This document shows, one piece after another, positions 36,119 through 44,953 of a DNA stretch of 64,000 nt; the stretch's first letter is position 1; the number at the start of each line of letters is the position of its first letter. The stretch is from the NCBI RefSeq assembly GCF_001482285.1, contig NZ_LOEP01000037.1:124001-188000 (forward strand). The letters are read 5' to 3'. The position numbers and the translations under genes were made by a program. The DNA comes from Haloferax sp. Q22 (GTDB lineage: Archaea; Halobacteriota; Halobacteria; Halobacteriales; Haloferacaceae). The notes below the pieces were generated by a model. It worked only from the letters and a program-made list of their open reading frames with translations, did not search any database and had not been told where the DNA came from.

Positions 36119-36485
36119 CAACGAGGATGCCAAACTAGCCGAAAAACCACGCGCCGGCGTCGTCACCTGCCCGGCGTGCGACCTCCACGTCTCCGTCACG
36201 GAGCCGAACGACGCCGTCGAACTGTATCGGCGACACGCGAACGTCACCGGCCACGACGTCGAGTGGGAGCGCGTCGCGTTCGACGCCGACGTCGGGAGCG
36301 GCGACGTGAAAACGGCGCTCACCGAACTCGGCGATAACCACCCGGATGGCGTCGAACTCGGACGACTCGCCGCGGCGCTCGCAGACAACGGCGTCGCCAT
36401 CGGGGAAACGCTCGATGCCGTCCGCGACCTGCGGATGAGCGGCGAAATCTACGAACCGCGGGACGACTACGTCCTCGTGGTCTAA
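36111..36485 (+). CDS. Small zinc-ligand/winged-helix-like protein overlapping the Rieske gene
   Basis: A 124-residue protein whose start overlaps the oxygenase gene by eight bases, so the two are translationally coupled. Residues 18-47 contain a possible zinc site, CPAC...H then H-X5-H (VVTCPACDLHVSVTEPNDAVELYRRHANVTGH). The C-terminal 60 residues look like a winged helix (GVELGRLAAALADNGVAIGETLDAVRDLRMSGEIYEPRDDYVLVV). I do not recognise the family. It could be a regulator or an assembly/partner protein of the oxygenase; the operon position is the only functional evidence. Confidence 0.7.
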   Translation: MPDNEDAKLAEKPRAGVVTCPACDLHVSVTEPNDAVELYRRHANVTGHDVEWERVAFDADVGSGDVKTALTELGDNHPDGVELGRLAAALADNGVAIGETLDAVRDLRMSGEIYEPRDDYVLVV

Positions 36486-36487
36486 CT

Positions 36488-36504
36488 CCCGACTTTTTTC
36501 GGGG
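36488..36504 (+). terminator. Hairpin/T-run terminator between convergent genes
   Basis: A short inverted repeat, CCCGA and TCGGGG, encloses a run of six T (36494-36499), directly after the small zinc-ligand gene and 11 bp before the stop of the HTH gene on the other strand. The T-run would end transcripts from the left. Confidence 0.55.
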
Positions 36505-36514
36505 TGTCACCCGG

Positions 36515-37165
36515 TCACTCGTCGAGGAGAATCGACTCGACCAGCTCCGCGGTCCCCCGCCTGATGCGTCCGCTGACGGCCGTCGGCGAGATGTCGAGAA
36601 CCTCCGAAAGGTCGTCTAGCGCCGCCTCTCGGGGCTCCTCGAAGTAGCCGTGTTCGTAGGCGGCGACGAGCGCATCGCGCTGGGCGTCGGTCAGCTTGCT
36701 CGGCTCGCCGTTCATCCAGCCGTCCTGTCGGAACATCCGGTTCAGCTCGAAGGAGATATCGTTCGACTCGCAGTACTCCCACAGTTCCGAGAGCGCCTCG
36801 CGGTCCGAGAGTTGGATCCGGACCCGCCAGCCCGCCGTGTCGTTGCTACACGCGTCGAGCATGAGCCCGCCGAGTTCCGTGATGATAGGCGAGAGGAGGA
36901 TCGTATCCGGCGTGTGTCCGATGCGATACACCGCGGACTCCTCCCGCTCGGAGACGAGCTGCCAGTCGCTGACCGTGTGGTCGACCTCCAGCGCCGCTTC
37001 GAACGCCGAAACGTCTGCGCACTCCACGACGAAGAAGAACAGGCCGGTCTCGGGGTCGGTCGCGGATTGAGAGATAACGTCTATCTCGCTCGCGGCCTCC
37101 GACTGAATCGTCGGCGTCAGCGCGAGGTCATCGTGCGCGATGTCGGCAACGGTTATTAGACTCAT
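36515..37165 (-). CDS. Bacterio-opsin-activator-type HTH regulator of the betaine region
   Basis: A 216-residue regulator with a C-terminal HTH_10 domain (LTDAQRDALVAAYEHGYFEEPREAALDDLSEVLDISPTAVSGRIRRGTAELVES). The N-terminal domain (VECADVSAFEAALEVDHTVSDWQLVSEREESAVYRI) is the alpha/beta sensory module common to this haloarchaeal family. The start MSLITVADIAHDD at 37165 was chosen over a longer frame with a low-complexity lead. It is convergent with the Rieske operon and is the only regulator between 28 and 40 kb, so it is the best candidate to control betaine catabolism. Confidence 0.82.
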   Translation of the reverse strand: MSLITVADIAHDDLALTPTIQSEAASEIDVISQSATDPETGLFFFVVECADVSAFEAALEVDHTVSDWQLVSEREESAVYRIGHTPDTILLSPIITELGGLMLDACSNDTAGWRVRIQLSDREALSELWEYCESNDISFELNRMFRQDGWMNGEPSKLTDAQRDALVAAYEHGYFEEPREAALDDLSEVLDISPTAVSGRIRRGTAELVESILLDE

Positions 37166-37340
37166 CGTGTCTTCACCTCGTGGATACAGAGATTCGACAC
37201 CGGGCAAACCAGACTGCCGGTTCGGTTGAAGGTCGCGAAGTCGTTTCGACGTTCGCGACAGAAGCGTTTCTCGTGAGCACGATATAGTAGTTTGAACATC
37301 AGATCCTTGTTTATAATTTTCGCCGCATATTCTGAGGGGC

Positions 37341-37348
37341 TATATAAA
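37341..37348 (+). promoter_or_regulatory. TATA box upstream of the 294-residue protein gene
   Basis: The sequence TATATAAA is a near-ideal haloarchaeal TATA element about 60 bp before the ATG at 37408, implying a leader of roughly 35 nt. The 242-bp region 37166-37407 is AT-rich and probably also holds the promoter of the divergent HTH gene. Confidence 0.6.
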
Positions 37349-37407
37349 CTGACTCAGTATTCCACACCGCTTTTCAGGGAGTCCCGGCGCGTCCGTCGGA
37401 ACGGACA

Positions 37408-38292
37408 ATGAGCGTGGGCACATCACTTCGGCGACTGGGCGAATTCCTCGAAGAGTGCGAGCGGATGGACGCCGCGAGCGTCCGCGAGTCGTCCGTGGCG
37501 GTCACGGAGTCGGGCGCGTCCGCGGACGTCAAGTTCACGCTCTCGTCGGACGCCGACGGCGACGCTCCCGTTCGAATCCAAGGGGCTTCGTTCGAATCCA
37601 ACGGGTCGATTGGGCTCACGCTCGGTGTCGACGACGTCCTACCGAGCGACCGCGAGCACGTCGCCGTCGACGCCGCGGACATCACGCTCGACGGCGACCC
37701 GGCGGTCGTCGTCACGGTCGCGACCGAGGCGCCAACGACGAGTTCAACCGAGACAGCCGACGACGATGCCGATGCTGATACCGAACTACCCGAAGCCGTT
37801 CGGAATCCGAACGTGCCGGCGTTCGAAGACACGACGTACCTCGAAGCCGTGTACGCGCGGTACGACACGTTCGAGCGGATGGCCGACGCCTTCGAGATGG
37901 ACGTGACCGACGAGACGGTCCGCAGGTACATGATCGACCAAGGCGTCCACGAGCCCTCGTCGTACGAAACGTCGCTTGCCGGCGAACCGACGGGCGTCGA
38001 GCGACCACCGACGCCCGCGACGGATGGCGACGGCTCGCCCGAGGCGCTCGCCGACGGTATCGGCCTCCCCGAGTCCGTCACAATCGGCCAACTCGCCGAT
38101 GCCGCCAACGACGCCAAGACCGTCTACGAGTTCGGCAAGGCGCTCGACCTCGAACGCATGGACGCGCTCGACCTGCTCCAAGACCTCGACCTGCTCGAAT
38201 TCGTGATGGGCCGACTCACGACCGACGACGACCCGGACGTGAGTCGGGAGGACGTCGTGGCGCGCATCAGGCAGTCGGCCGGAGAGACGTAG
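37408..38292 (+). CDS. Conserved-type haloarchaeal protein of unknown function
   Basis: A 294-residue acidic protein I do not recognise. Residues 1-110 are predicted beta-rich (repeated V/T strands, ADITLDGDPAVVVTVATEA). A Ser/Thr/Asp linker follows (TSSTETADDDADADTE). Residues 130-180 hold an HTH-like segment (YLEAVYARYDTFERMADAFEMDVTDETVRRYMIDQG). The last 90 residues are helical with a leucine-rich pattern (VTIGQLADAANDAKTVYEFGKALDLERMDALDLLQDLDLLEFVMGRL). No signal peptide or membrane span. It could be a DNA-binding regulator. Located between the betaine regulator and the dehydratase gene, with its own strong TATA box. Confidence 0.7.
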   Translation: MSVGTSLRRLGEFLEECERMDAASVRESSVAVTESGASADVKFTLSSDADGDAPVRIQGASFESNGSIGLTLGVDDVLPSDREHVAVDAADITLDGDPAVVVTVATEAPTTSSTETADDDADADTELPEAVRNPNVPAFEDTTYLEAVYARYDTFERMADAFEMDVTDETVRRYMIDQGVHEPSSYETSLAGEPTGVERPPTPATDGDGSPEALADGIGLPESVTIGQLADAANDAKTVYEFGKALDLERMDALDLLQDLDLLEFVMGRLTTDDDPDVSREDVVARIRQSAGET

Positions 38293-38455
38293 CGGACGCT
38301 TCGTCTGTGTCGATAATTCGGTTCGCTGGGAGCGCGTCGGTACGCCCGTCGTTCAAGCTGTGTTCCGTCTGGACTCGCACAACGTGACAAAAATATTATT
38401 TTTGTAGGCAAGCGGCGGGAAGAGACCGAGTGCGACGGACGACGCGGGGCTATCG

Positions 38456-39691
38456 TCAGGCCGAAACGTCGTCAACCGCATAGCCCGCGTCCTCTATCGT
38501 GTCCACGACGGCCGCCGCGTGTTCGGCCCCTTTCGTCTCGATTCGGAACAAGAGATGGGCCTCGCCGACATCGAGGGCGTCGACGGCGCGGACGTGGCGA
38601 ACGTCGTGAATGTTCGCGTCGCGGTCTGCGATGAGTCGCGAAAGTCGCGCCATCTCGCCGGGTTCGTCTCGGATGCGGACCCGGAGACGGAGCGTCTGGC
38701 GACGGTTGGTCAGCGCGTGAACGAGCACCGTCTGGAGCATCGTCATGTCCAGATTTCCCCCGCAGAGAAGCGGCATGACGGTCTCGCCCTCGACGTCGAG
38801 GTCGTCGCTCAGTATGGCGGCGACGGAGGCGGCACCGGCCCCCTCTACGACCTGCTTGGCGCGTTCGAGCAAGAGGAGGATGGCCTCCGCGATTTCCCCG
38901 TCCGAGACCGTGACGACCTCGTCGACGTGTTCCTCGATGGTTCGGAGCGTCAACTCGGAGATGCCGCCGGTGGCGATGCCGTCGGCGATGGTGTTCGTGT
39001 CGTCGAGCGTTACGGGCACGCCCTTGTCGAGACTCTCGTGGACCGTCTCCGCGCCCTCGGCCTGCACGCCGACGACGCGAATGTCGGGGTCGTGGTGCTT
39101 GATGGCGGTGGCGATACCCGAGATGAGGCCGCCACCACCGATGGGGACGACCACGGTGTCCACCTCGGGGAGGTCGCGGTACATCTCGACGCCGAGCGTT
39201 CCCTGCCCGGCGACGATGTCGCAGTCGTCGTACGCGTGGACGAACTCGGCGTCCGACCCTTCGGCGAGCGACTGGGCGTACGCCATCGTCTCCTGGAAGT
39301 CCTCGCCGACGAGCTCGACCGACGCGCCGTAGTCGCGCGTCGCGTCGATTTTCGTCTGCGGGGCGTTCTCCGGCATCACGACCGTGGAGTCGGCCCCGCA
39401 CTCGGTCGCAGCGAGCGCGACGCCCTGCGCGTGGTTGCCGGCGCTCGCGGCCACGAACTCGTCGATTCCGCGGTCGGTATCCTGTCGAATCTTGTTGTAC
39501 GCACCCCGCGTCTTGAACGATCCCGTCCACTGGAGGTGTTCCATCTTCAGGTACACGTCCGCGCCGACGAGGTCGCCGAGCGAGGTGCTCCGCTCTATCG
39601 GCGTCCGCTTGACGACGCGCTCGTTTTCGAGTCGCTCGCGCGCGCGCTCGATGTCACTGTACTGCACCGGGAGGGACTCGGCCTCACTCAT
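38456..39691 (-). CDS. ilvA: Threonine/serine dehydratase with ACT domain
   Basis: A 411-residue PLP enzyme of the fold-type II family. The cofactor lysine is Lys60 in WTGSFKTRGAYNKI, and the phosphate-binding loop is GGGGLISGIA. The C-terminal 75 residues form an ACT regulatory domain (LRLRVRIRDEPGEMARLSRLIADRDANIHDVRHVRA). This is the TdcB/short-IlvA architecture. It deaminates threonine to 2-oxobutyrate and serine to pyruvate. Divergent from SHMT, it could drain serine made from betaine-derived glycine into pyruvate. A housekeeping isoleucine role is the alternative. Confidence 0.85.
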   Translation of the reverse strand: MSEAESLPVQYSDIERARERLENERVVKRTPIERSTSLGDLVGADVYLKMEHLQWTGSFKTRGAYNKIRQDTDRGIDEFVAASAGNHAQGVALAATECGADSTVVMPENAPQTKIDATRDYGASVELVGEDFQETMAYAQSLAEGSDAEFVHAYDDCDIVAGQGTLGVEMYRDLPEVDTVVVPIGGGGLISGIATAIKHHDPDIRVVGVQAEGAETVHESLDKGVPVTLDDTNTIADGIATGGISELTLRTIEEHVDEVVTVSDGEIAEAILLLLERAKQVVEGAGAASVAAILSDDLDVEGETVMPLLCGGNLDMTMLQTVLVHALTNRRQTLRLRVRIRDEPGEMARLSRLIADRDANIHDVRHVRAVDALDVGEAHLLFRIETKGAEHAAAVVDTIEDAGYAVDDVSA

Positions 39692-40033
39692 CGGCGAGAC
39701 ACCTCGTCGGTCGGCCCCACGGTGCGCAGTGACGGCACGCGCGTGTCCCCTCGGTTCCGGGACTTTCCGTAGTCTGTGATAGTTCTTAGCACGGTATGTG
39801 AGAAACGTGACGAAGTTCGAATATAGAGCTATCGCCGGTCGGCGCTCATCTTGGCGGAAGCTGAACAGATAATATGCCGATTTTGGCCGTTAGCGAACCC
39901 AGTTCGGATTATCTTTCGGAGATATCCAAGAGACACTCACCACGCATATCGACCCGAACACAGAACATACGTGTCCTGTCACGTTGTGGTTCTGGTGCGT
40001 CGTTCCGCCCTCGTCTCGGGGGGTCGGCGAAGC

Positions 40034-40039
40034 GTTATA
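40034..40039 (+). promoter_or_regulatory. TATA-like box of glyA
   Basis: TTATAC lies 25-30 bp before the ATG at 40064, fitting a leaderless transcript. The rest of the 372-bp divergent gap (39692-40063) shows no coding frame; the dehydratase promoter on the other strand was not clearly placed. Confidence 0.5.
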
Positions 40040-40063
40040 CCGCAGAGTCGAGATGCACTCACG

Positions 40064-41311
40064 ATGCCTTACGACACCGTTCGAGAGACCGACCCGGCCG
40101 TCGCCGACGCGTTGACGGGCGAACGCCGGCGGCAGAACGACACGCTCGCCATGATCGCGAGCGAGAACCACGTCAGCGAGGCGGTCATGGAGGCCCAAAG
40201 CTCGGAGCTGACGAACAACTACGCCGAGGGCTACCCGGGAAGCCGGTACTACGGCGGCTGTGAGCACGCCGACGAGGTCGAACAACTCGCCATCGACCGC
40301 GCCAAGGAACTCTGGGGCGCCGACCACGTCAACGTCCAACCGCATTCGGGGTCGCAGGCGAACATGGGTGTGTTCCTCACCGTGCTCGAACCCGGCGACA
40401 AGATTCTCTCGCTCGATTTGACCCACGGCGGCCACCTGAGCCACGGACATCCGGTGAACGTCGCGGGGAAGACGTACGAGGTCGAACAGTACGAGGTCGA
40501 CGCCGAGACCGGCTACGTCGACTACGAGCAACTCGCCGAGAAGGCCGAGGAGTTCGACCCGGACATCGTCATCTCGGGGTACTCCGCGTATCCCCGGGAG
40601 GTCGACTGGGAGCGCGTACAGGCCGCGGCCGAGGCGGTCGATGCGTACCACCTCGCCGACATCGCCCACATCACGGGCCTCGTCGCCGCGGGCGAACACT
40701 CGTCTCCCGTCGGCACCGCGGACTTCGTCACCGGTTCGACCCACAAGACGATTCGGTCGGGTCGCGGCGGCATCATCATGTGCGACGAAGAACACGCCGA
40801 CGACGTCGATTCCGCGGTCTTCCCCGGCCTCCAAGGCGGGCCGATACTGCACAACGTCGCCGGCAAGGCCGTCGGCTTCGGCGAGGCGCTGACTCCCGAG
40901 TTCGAGGAGTACGCGTCGCAGGTCGTCGATAACGCCGCCGCCCTCGGCGAGCGGCTACAGGAGCGCGGCCTCGAACTCGTCTCCGGAGGCACGGACACCC
41001 ACTTGGTGCTCGTGGACCTCCGGCCGTCGCACCCGGACACGACCGGCAAGGACGTGGAAGCGGCCCTCGAAGAGGTCGGTATCGTCCTCAACGCCAACAC
41101 GGTCCCCGGCGAGAGTCGCTCGGCGTTCAACCCGAGCGGGATTCGCGCCGGCACGCCCGCGTTGACAACCCGCGGTTTCGACGAGGAGGCCTGCCGGACC
41201 GTCGCCGACCTCATCTATGAAGTCGTCGACGCGCCGCACGACGAGTCGGTCAAGGGGTTCGTCGACCAGAAGGTCGACGAACTGACCGACGAGTACCCGC
41301 TGTACGACTGA
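40064..41311 (+). CDS. glyA: Serine hydroxymethyltransferase
   Basis: A 415-residue PLP enzyme with the SHMT blocks TLAMIASENHVSEAVMEAQ, NNYAEGYPGSRYYGGCEHADEVE, HSGSQANMGVF and the PLP-lysine motif TGSTHKTIRSGRGG. It interconverts glycine and serine with a tetrahydrofolate-type one-carbon carrier. The start MPYDTVRETD at 40064 fits the leaderless promoter; the frame is open further upstream, but that part covers the promoter region. In this neighbourhood it can use the one-carbon units released by the demethylases to make serine from glycine, in step with the adjacent dehydratase. A general glycine/serine role cannot be excluded. Confidence 0.92.
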   Translation: MPYDTVRETDPAVADALTGERRRQNDTLAMIASENHVSEAVMEAQSSELTNNYAEGYPGSRYYGGCEHADEVEQLAIDRAKELWGADHVNVQPHSGSQANMGVFLTVLEPGDKILSLDLTHGGHLSHGHPVNVAGKTYEVEQYEVDAETGYVDYEQLAEKAEEFDPDIVISGYSAYPREVDWERVQAAAEAVDAYHLADIAHITGLVAAGEHSSPVGTADFVTGSTHKTIRSGRGGIIMCDEEHADDVDSAVFPGLQGGPILHNVAGKAVGFGEALTPEFEEYASQVVDNAAALGERLQERGLELVSGGTDTHLVLVDLRPSHPDTTGKDVEAALEEVGIVLNANTVPGESRSAFNPSGIRAGTPALTTRGFDEEACRTVADLIYEVVDAPHDESVKGFVDQKVDELTDEYPLYD

Positions 41312-41495
41312 CTGCGCAGGGGCTGTTCGCCCCGAGCCGAACGCCCTCCCGATACGGCCCCGCCGAAGGCCGACACAATTTGTAAATATTCGTACGTTTG
41401 TTGTTCTCTCGACTGAGCCGTTCGAGGGTCATTCAGACGCCCGAAATCGAGGGAAAGAAGCGAAATCGTCCGGTCGGTCGGGGCCCGCGGCGCAC

Positions 41496-41502
41496 GTATA
41501 AG
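41496..41502 (+). promoter_or_regulatory. TATA-like box of the GlcG-type gene
   Basis: GTATAAG lies about 34-40 bp before the ATG at 41536, implying a very short leader. The rest of the 224-bp gap after glyA shows no gene. Confidence 0.5.
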
Positions 41503-41535
41503 TAGGGTCGTCGATACCGGTTGCGACGAAGCGAT

Positions 41536-41955
41536 ATGTCCGATGCAATCAATCTCGAGACGGCGAAAGTACTCATCGAAGCGGCGGAAGCGGAAGCTGA
41601 ATCGATGGGACTGCGAATGGTGATTACGGTCGCGAACCCGGAGGGTAACCTCATCGCACAGCACCGAATGGACGACGCGTGGCTCGCGAGCGTCGACATC
41701 TCCCGGAACAAGGCGTACACGGCGGCCGCGCTCCAGACGCCCACGCACGAACTCGCCGAACCGACCACCCCCGGCGAATCGCTCTGGGGTCTCCAGACGA
41801 CCGACGAGAACCGACTCGTCGTCTTCGGCGGCGGCTATCCGCTCGAAGTCGACGGCGAAATCGTCGGAACTGTCGGCGTCAGCGGCGGCGAGGTGTCCGA
41901 AGACATGGCGGTCGCGAGCGCCGCAGTCGAGCGATTCGAAGAACTCGTCGAATAA
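41536..41955 (+). CDS. GlcG/HbpS-family protein
   Basis: A 139-residue single-domain protein of the GlcG/HbpS (DUF336) family: LETAKVLIEAAEAEAESMGLRMVITVANPEGNLIAQHRMDDAW at the N-terminal half, SRNKAYTAAAL in the middle and GGYPLEVDGEIVGTVGVSGGEVSEDM at the C-terminal half. Family members are associated with glycolate use, cobalamin adenosylation (PduO C-domain) or haem binding. No signal peptide is present, so it is probably cytoplasmic. It is a single gene with its own promoter and a T-rich terminator. Specific role unknown. Confidence 0.82.
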   Translation: MSDAINLETAKVLIEAAEAEAESMGLRMVITVANPEGNLIAQHRMDDAWLASVDISRNKAYTAAALQTPTHELAEPTTPGESLWGLQTTDENRLVVFGGGYPLEVDGEIVGTVGVSGGEVSEDMAVASAAVERFEELVE

Positions 41956-41973
41956 CCGGAGTCACCGTCTGCC

Positions 41974-41984
41974 GCTTTTTTCGG
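41974..41984 (+). terminator. T-run terminator after the GlcG-type gene
   Basis: A run of six T (41976-41981) follows the stop codon by about 20 bp, in a GC-rich context (gccgc...cgggc). This resembles an archaeal intrinsic terminator. The convergent M20 gene ends at 42009. Confidence 0.45.
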
Positions 41985-42008
41985 GCCGTTCGCCCGACGG
42001 TCGAGTGC

Positions 42009-43166
42009 TCAGTTCCCGCCGTCTTCGAACAGCCCGCGGAGCGCCGTACGGAGGATGTCGTACCCCGCTTCGACCTCCGACAGTTCGATGTACTCGTCGT
42101 AGGCGTGGGCCTGCGCCATCGACCCCGGACCCCACGTGATTGCGTCCATCCCGGCGTCGTTGACGAGGTTCCGAACGTCGGTCGCCGCCCGGATTCCCCA
42201 CGGCTCGGGGTCGATATCCGCGTGCTCGGCGGCCGCGTCCCGAAAGCGCGTCGCGATGTCGCTGTCGGTCGGAACCGCCGCGGACTCGTAGACCCGCGTT
42301 CGCGTCCACTCGACGCGCAGGTCGTGTTCGGCCGCGACGTCGGAGAGTAGCGCGTCGATTTCGGCGTCGACTTCCTCGACGGACTCCGCGGGAACGAACC
42401 GCCGGTCGACCGTTATCGTCGCGCTCTCCGGGACGACGTTCTCCTTCGTCCCCGCCTCGAACCGCGTGACCGTCGCGGTCGGGTGACCGACGAGCGAGTC
42501 GGAGCGCGCTCGAATCTCCTCGTCGTACGCTTCGAGTGCGTCGAGAACGGGACGGGCGTTCCCAATCGCGTTGTCCCCCTCGTCGGGCCGGCTCGCGTGC
42601 GACGGGTCGCCGCCGACGGAAATCTCGTACCATCCGAGCCCCTTCGCGCTCGTCGCGGTCCGCAGCGCCGTCGGTTCGAGCACGACGCCGTACTCACCGT
42701 CGTAACCGCGTTCGAGGAGCGTCTTCGTTCCCGGTTCGGCCGTCTCTTCGCCGACCGCGGCGTGGAACACGAGCGAGCCGTCGAGGGCCCCAGCATCGAG
42801 CGCGTCGGCGAACTCGACCGTCGCGAGCATCGCGAGGGCGACGCCGCACTTCATGTCCGCACTCCCGCGGCCGTACAGTCTGCCGTCTCTGACGGTCGGT
42901 TCGTACGGCGGGTGCGTCCACTTGTCACGGTCGCCCGCCGGGACCACGTCGAGATGGCCGTTGAGGACGACCGAGGGCTCGCCGTCGCCGACGCGCGCCG
43001 CGACCTGCGGTCGGTCGGGATACGGTTCCTCGACGAGCGTCGCTGAGACGCCTCGGGATTCGAGCCAGTCGTACACGAACTTCGCCGCCGCCGCCTCGTC
43101 TCCCGGCGGGTTCTCAGTCTCGACTTCGACGAGACGCGTGAGCAACGAGCGTAATTCCTCGTCCAT
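42009..43166 (-). CDS. M20-family metallo-amidohydrolase (ArgE/DapE/carboxypeptidase type)
   Basis: A 385-residue M20 peptidase-family enzyme. The metal-site blocks are VLNGHLDVVPAG near residue 70 (first His and Asp), GRGSADMKCGVALAM near 100 (bridging Asp), HAAVGEETAEPG near 135 (catalytic Glu and ligand) and a late ITWGPGSMAQAHAYDEYI containing a ligand His. The central dimerisation domain lies at about residues 180-290. These enzymes hydrolyse N-acyl amino acids (acetylornithine, succinyl-diaminopimelate) or peptides. The sequence does not single out one substrate. The gene stands alone downstream of orc1 on the same strand. Confidence 0.82.
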   Translation of the reverse strand: MDEELRSLLTRLVEVETENPPGDEAAAAKFVYDWLESRGVSATLVEEPYPDRPQVAARVGDGEPSVVLNGHLDVVPAGDRDKWTHPPYEPTVRDGRLYGRGSADMKCGVALAMLATVEFADALDAGALDGSLVFHAAVGEETAEPGTKTLLERGYDGEYGVVLEPTALRTATSAKGLGWYEISVGGDPSHASRPDEGDNAIGNARPVLDALEAYDEEIRARSDSLVGHPTATVTRFEAGTKENVVPESATITVDRRFVPAESVEEVDAEIDALLSDVAAEHDLRVEWTRTRVYESAAVPTDSDIATRFRDAAAEHADIDPEPWGIRAATDVRNLVNDAGMDAITWGPGSMAQAHAYDEYIELSEVEAGYDILRTALRGLFEDGGN

Positions 43167-43282
43167 GGTTTCGGTCGTCTATCGACAGCGACGGACGCGG
43201 GATAATGGTTCGTGCGGTAGCTTTTTTCCGACGCGGGCGCAGGCGTCGAAGGATTCGTGCGAACGTCGTGTGTCGTGTGTTA

Positions 43283-43318
43283 CGTGTCGCGCGTCGCGTG
43301 TCGCGCGTCGCGTGTCGC
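43283..43318. repeat. 14-bp GC-rich tandem repeat at the 3' end of orc1
   Basis: The unit CGTGTCGCGCGTCG occurs at 43283-43296 and 43297-43310 with a partial third copy to 43318, reaching the orc1 stop codon. Related GTGTCGTGTG sequence precedes it. It lies in the 150-bp gap upstream of the M20 gene and may be simple slippage. Confidence 0.75.
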
Positions 43319-44550
43319 TATTCGAGCGTGGAGATACGGCTGTCCCGGAGAAGCACCCGCTTGACGATGTCCGGGTCTTCGAGCAGGCGGTGAGTCCCGT
43401 GGACGCCCTGCCCGCGGCCGCGGCCCCGGACTTCCGACTGGATGACGTTGAGGAAGTCGAGTTCCTGCAGGAGTTCCTGCACGCGGCGCTCGGAGAGTTG
43501 GTCCATGTCGAGGTCGTCGGCGACGGTGAGATACTGTCGGTAGATCTTGTTCGTCGTAATCTCGGCGGTCTTTCGGCCGCCGGTCTGGAGGACGAGCGAG
43601 TAGAGGACGGCCTTCGACTGCGTGGCGGTCCCTTCGAGGAGTTCGCTGAAGCGGTCGGCCTCGCTCTTTTCTTTCGCCGCCCGCACGTGGTCGTCGGTGA
43701 CGGTCTCGGCGCTCTCGTTGCGCGCGATGCGACCGGCGTTCCGAAGGATGTCGATGGCCTTCCGGGCGTCGCCGTGTTCCTGGGCGGCGAGCGCGCTGGC
43801 GAGGGGAATCACGTCGTCGGTGAGGACGCCGGGTTTGAACGCGTCCTTCCGGTTTTCGAGGATTTCGCGGAGCTGATTCGCGTCGTACGACGGGAAGACG
43901 AGTTCGTCGTGGGCGAAGCTCGATTTGACGCGCTCCGTGAGTTCCTCGGGGTAGTCGATTTTGTTCGAGATGCCAATGATGCCGATACGCGAGTCCACGA
44001 TCTTTTGATTCTCGCCCGCGCGCGAGAGCTTTCGAAGCACCTCGTCGTCGCGGAGCATGTCTATCTCGTCGAGGATGACGATGGTCACGTCGGAACAGGT
44101 GTCGAGCACCTGCCACAGGCGGTTGTAGTAGTCGCCGGTCGACAGGCCGCGCTCGGGAATCGTCATTCCGCTTTTCGACGGGTCGTTGACCTGCGAGGCG
44201 AGCGTTTTGATGACCGACGCCTCGGTGTGCTGTTCGCCGCAGTCAATGACGGCGATTCGAACGTCGACGTCTTCGCGGACCGCCTCGTGCTGGAGTCGTT
44301 CGCTCACGAGTCGGGCGGTGAGCGTCTTACCCGACCCCGTCTTACCGAAGATGAACAGGTGGGTCGGTTCGCGTCCGAAGATGGCGGGGTTGAGCGCCTG
44401 TGCGACTTTCGACATGTGCTCGTCGCGACCGACGATCTTGTCGGGACCCGGGAGATGAGAGATTTTGAGGATATCCTCGTTCGCGAAGATAGGCTGGTCG
44501 TAGCGAAACAGCGGGTCGCGAGTCCCACCCTCGCTCTCGTCCGATGTCAT
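43318..44550 (-). CDS. orc1: Orc1/Cdc6 replication initiator
   Basis: A 410-residue AAA+ initiator. Walker A is GKTGSGKT (residues 69-76), Walker B is IVILDEIDML near 155, a sensor-1 strand (IIGISNKIDYPEELTERVKSSF) follows, and a C-terminal winged-helix domain (about 320-410) would bind origin repeats. Orc1/Cdc6 proteins recognise ORB elements, melt the origin and load MCM. The gene lies directly beside an array of eight ORB-type repeats, with its 5' end pointing into the array, the classic haloarchaeal origin arrangement. Probably the dedicated initiator of this origin. Confidence 0.93.
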   Translation of the reverse strand: MTSDESEGGTRDPLFRYDQPIFANEDILKISHLPGPDKIVGRDEHMSKVAQALNPAIFGREPTHLFIFGKTGSGKTLTARLVSERLQHEAVREDVDVRIAVIDCGEQHTEASVIKTLASQVNDPSKSGMTIPERGLSTGDYYNRLWQVLDTCSDVTIVILDEIDMLRDDEVLRKLSRAGENQKIVDSRIGIIGISNKIDYPEELTERVKSSFAHDELVFPSYDANQLREILENRKDAFKPGVLTDDVIPLASALAAQEHGDARKAIDILRNAGRIARNESAETVTDDHVRAAKEKSEADRFSELLEGTATQSKAVLYSLVLQTGGRKTAEITTNKIYRQYLTVADDLDMDQLSERRVQELLQELDFLNVIQSEVRGRGRGQGVHGTHRLLEDPDIVKRVLLRDSRISTLE

Positions 44551-44597
44551 GTGAGTTCGCTATTCATACTCACCCGTAATAAAGGTGAAGGGGTGGA

Positions 44598-44892
44598 CTC
44601 GCGTTTGTAACAGCGACAAATACGGCCGTTTGAGCGGGATTTCAGTCCCGGTTTTGGATTCGACGATCAACGAGTAGTATCGCGCAAGTAAGGCTGTCAG
44701 ACACCACCCTCGCGTTTGTAACGTGCGAGACGGCCACGAGGAAGACGTGGCCGGTGGGGGTACACTCGCGTTTGTAACTCGACCTCCGAGAGACCACCCT
44801 CGCGTTTGTAATCGAGCGGGGGAGTACCGTCGCGTTTGTAACGTCGAGTGACGCGAGCGGCGGTGCAGACACACCACCCTCGCGAATGTAAC
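44598..44892 (+). repeat. Six ORB-type origin repeats, left group
   Basis: Copies of CCACCCTCGCGTTTGTAAC or its core CTCGCGTTTGTAAC occur at 44598-44611, 44703-44722, 44765-44778, 44793-44811, 44826-44842 (CCGTCGCGTTTGTAAC) and 44873-44892 (with CGCGAATGTAAC). They share one orientation and irregular spacing. The longer copies include a CCACC extension, as in archaeal ORBs with a G-string. Confidence 0.9.
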
Positions 44893-44953
44893 GCGAATCG
44901 GTGTGGGGGTGGGTCGGCGAGCGGGGTGTTGCCGGTTGATTTTGCCCCTAGAT

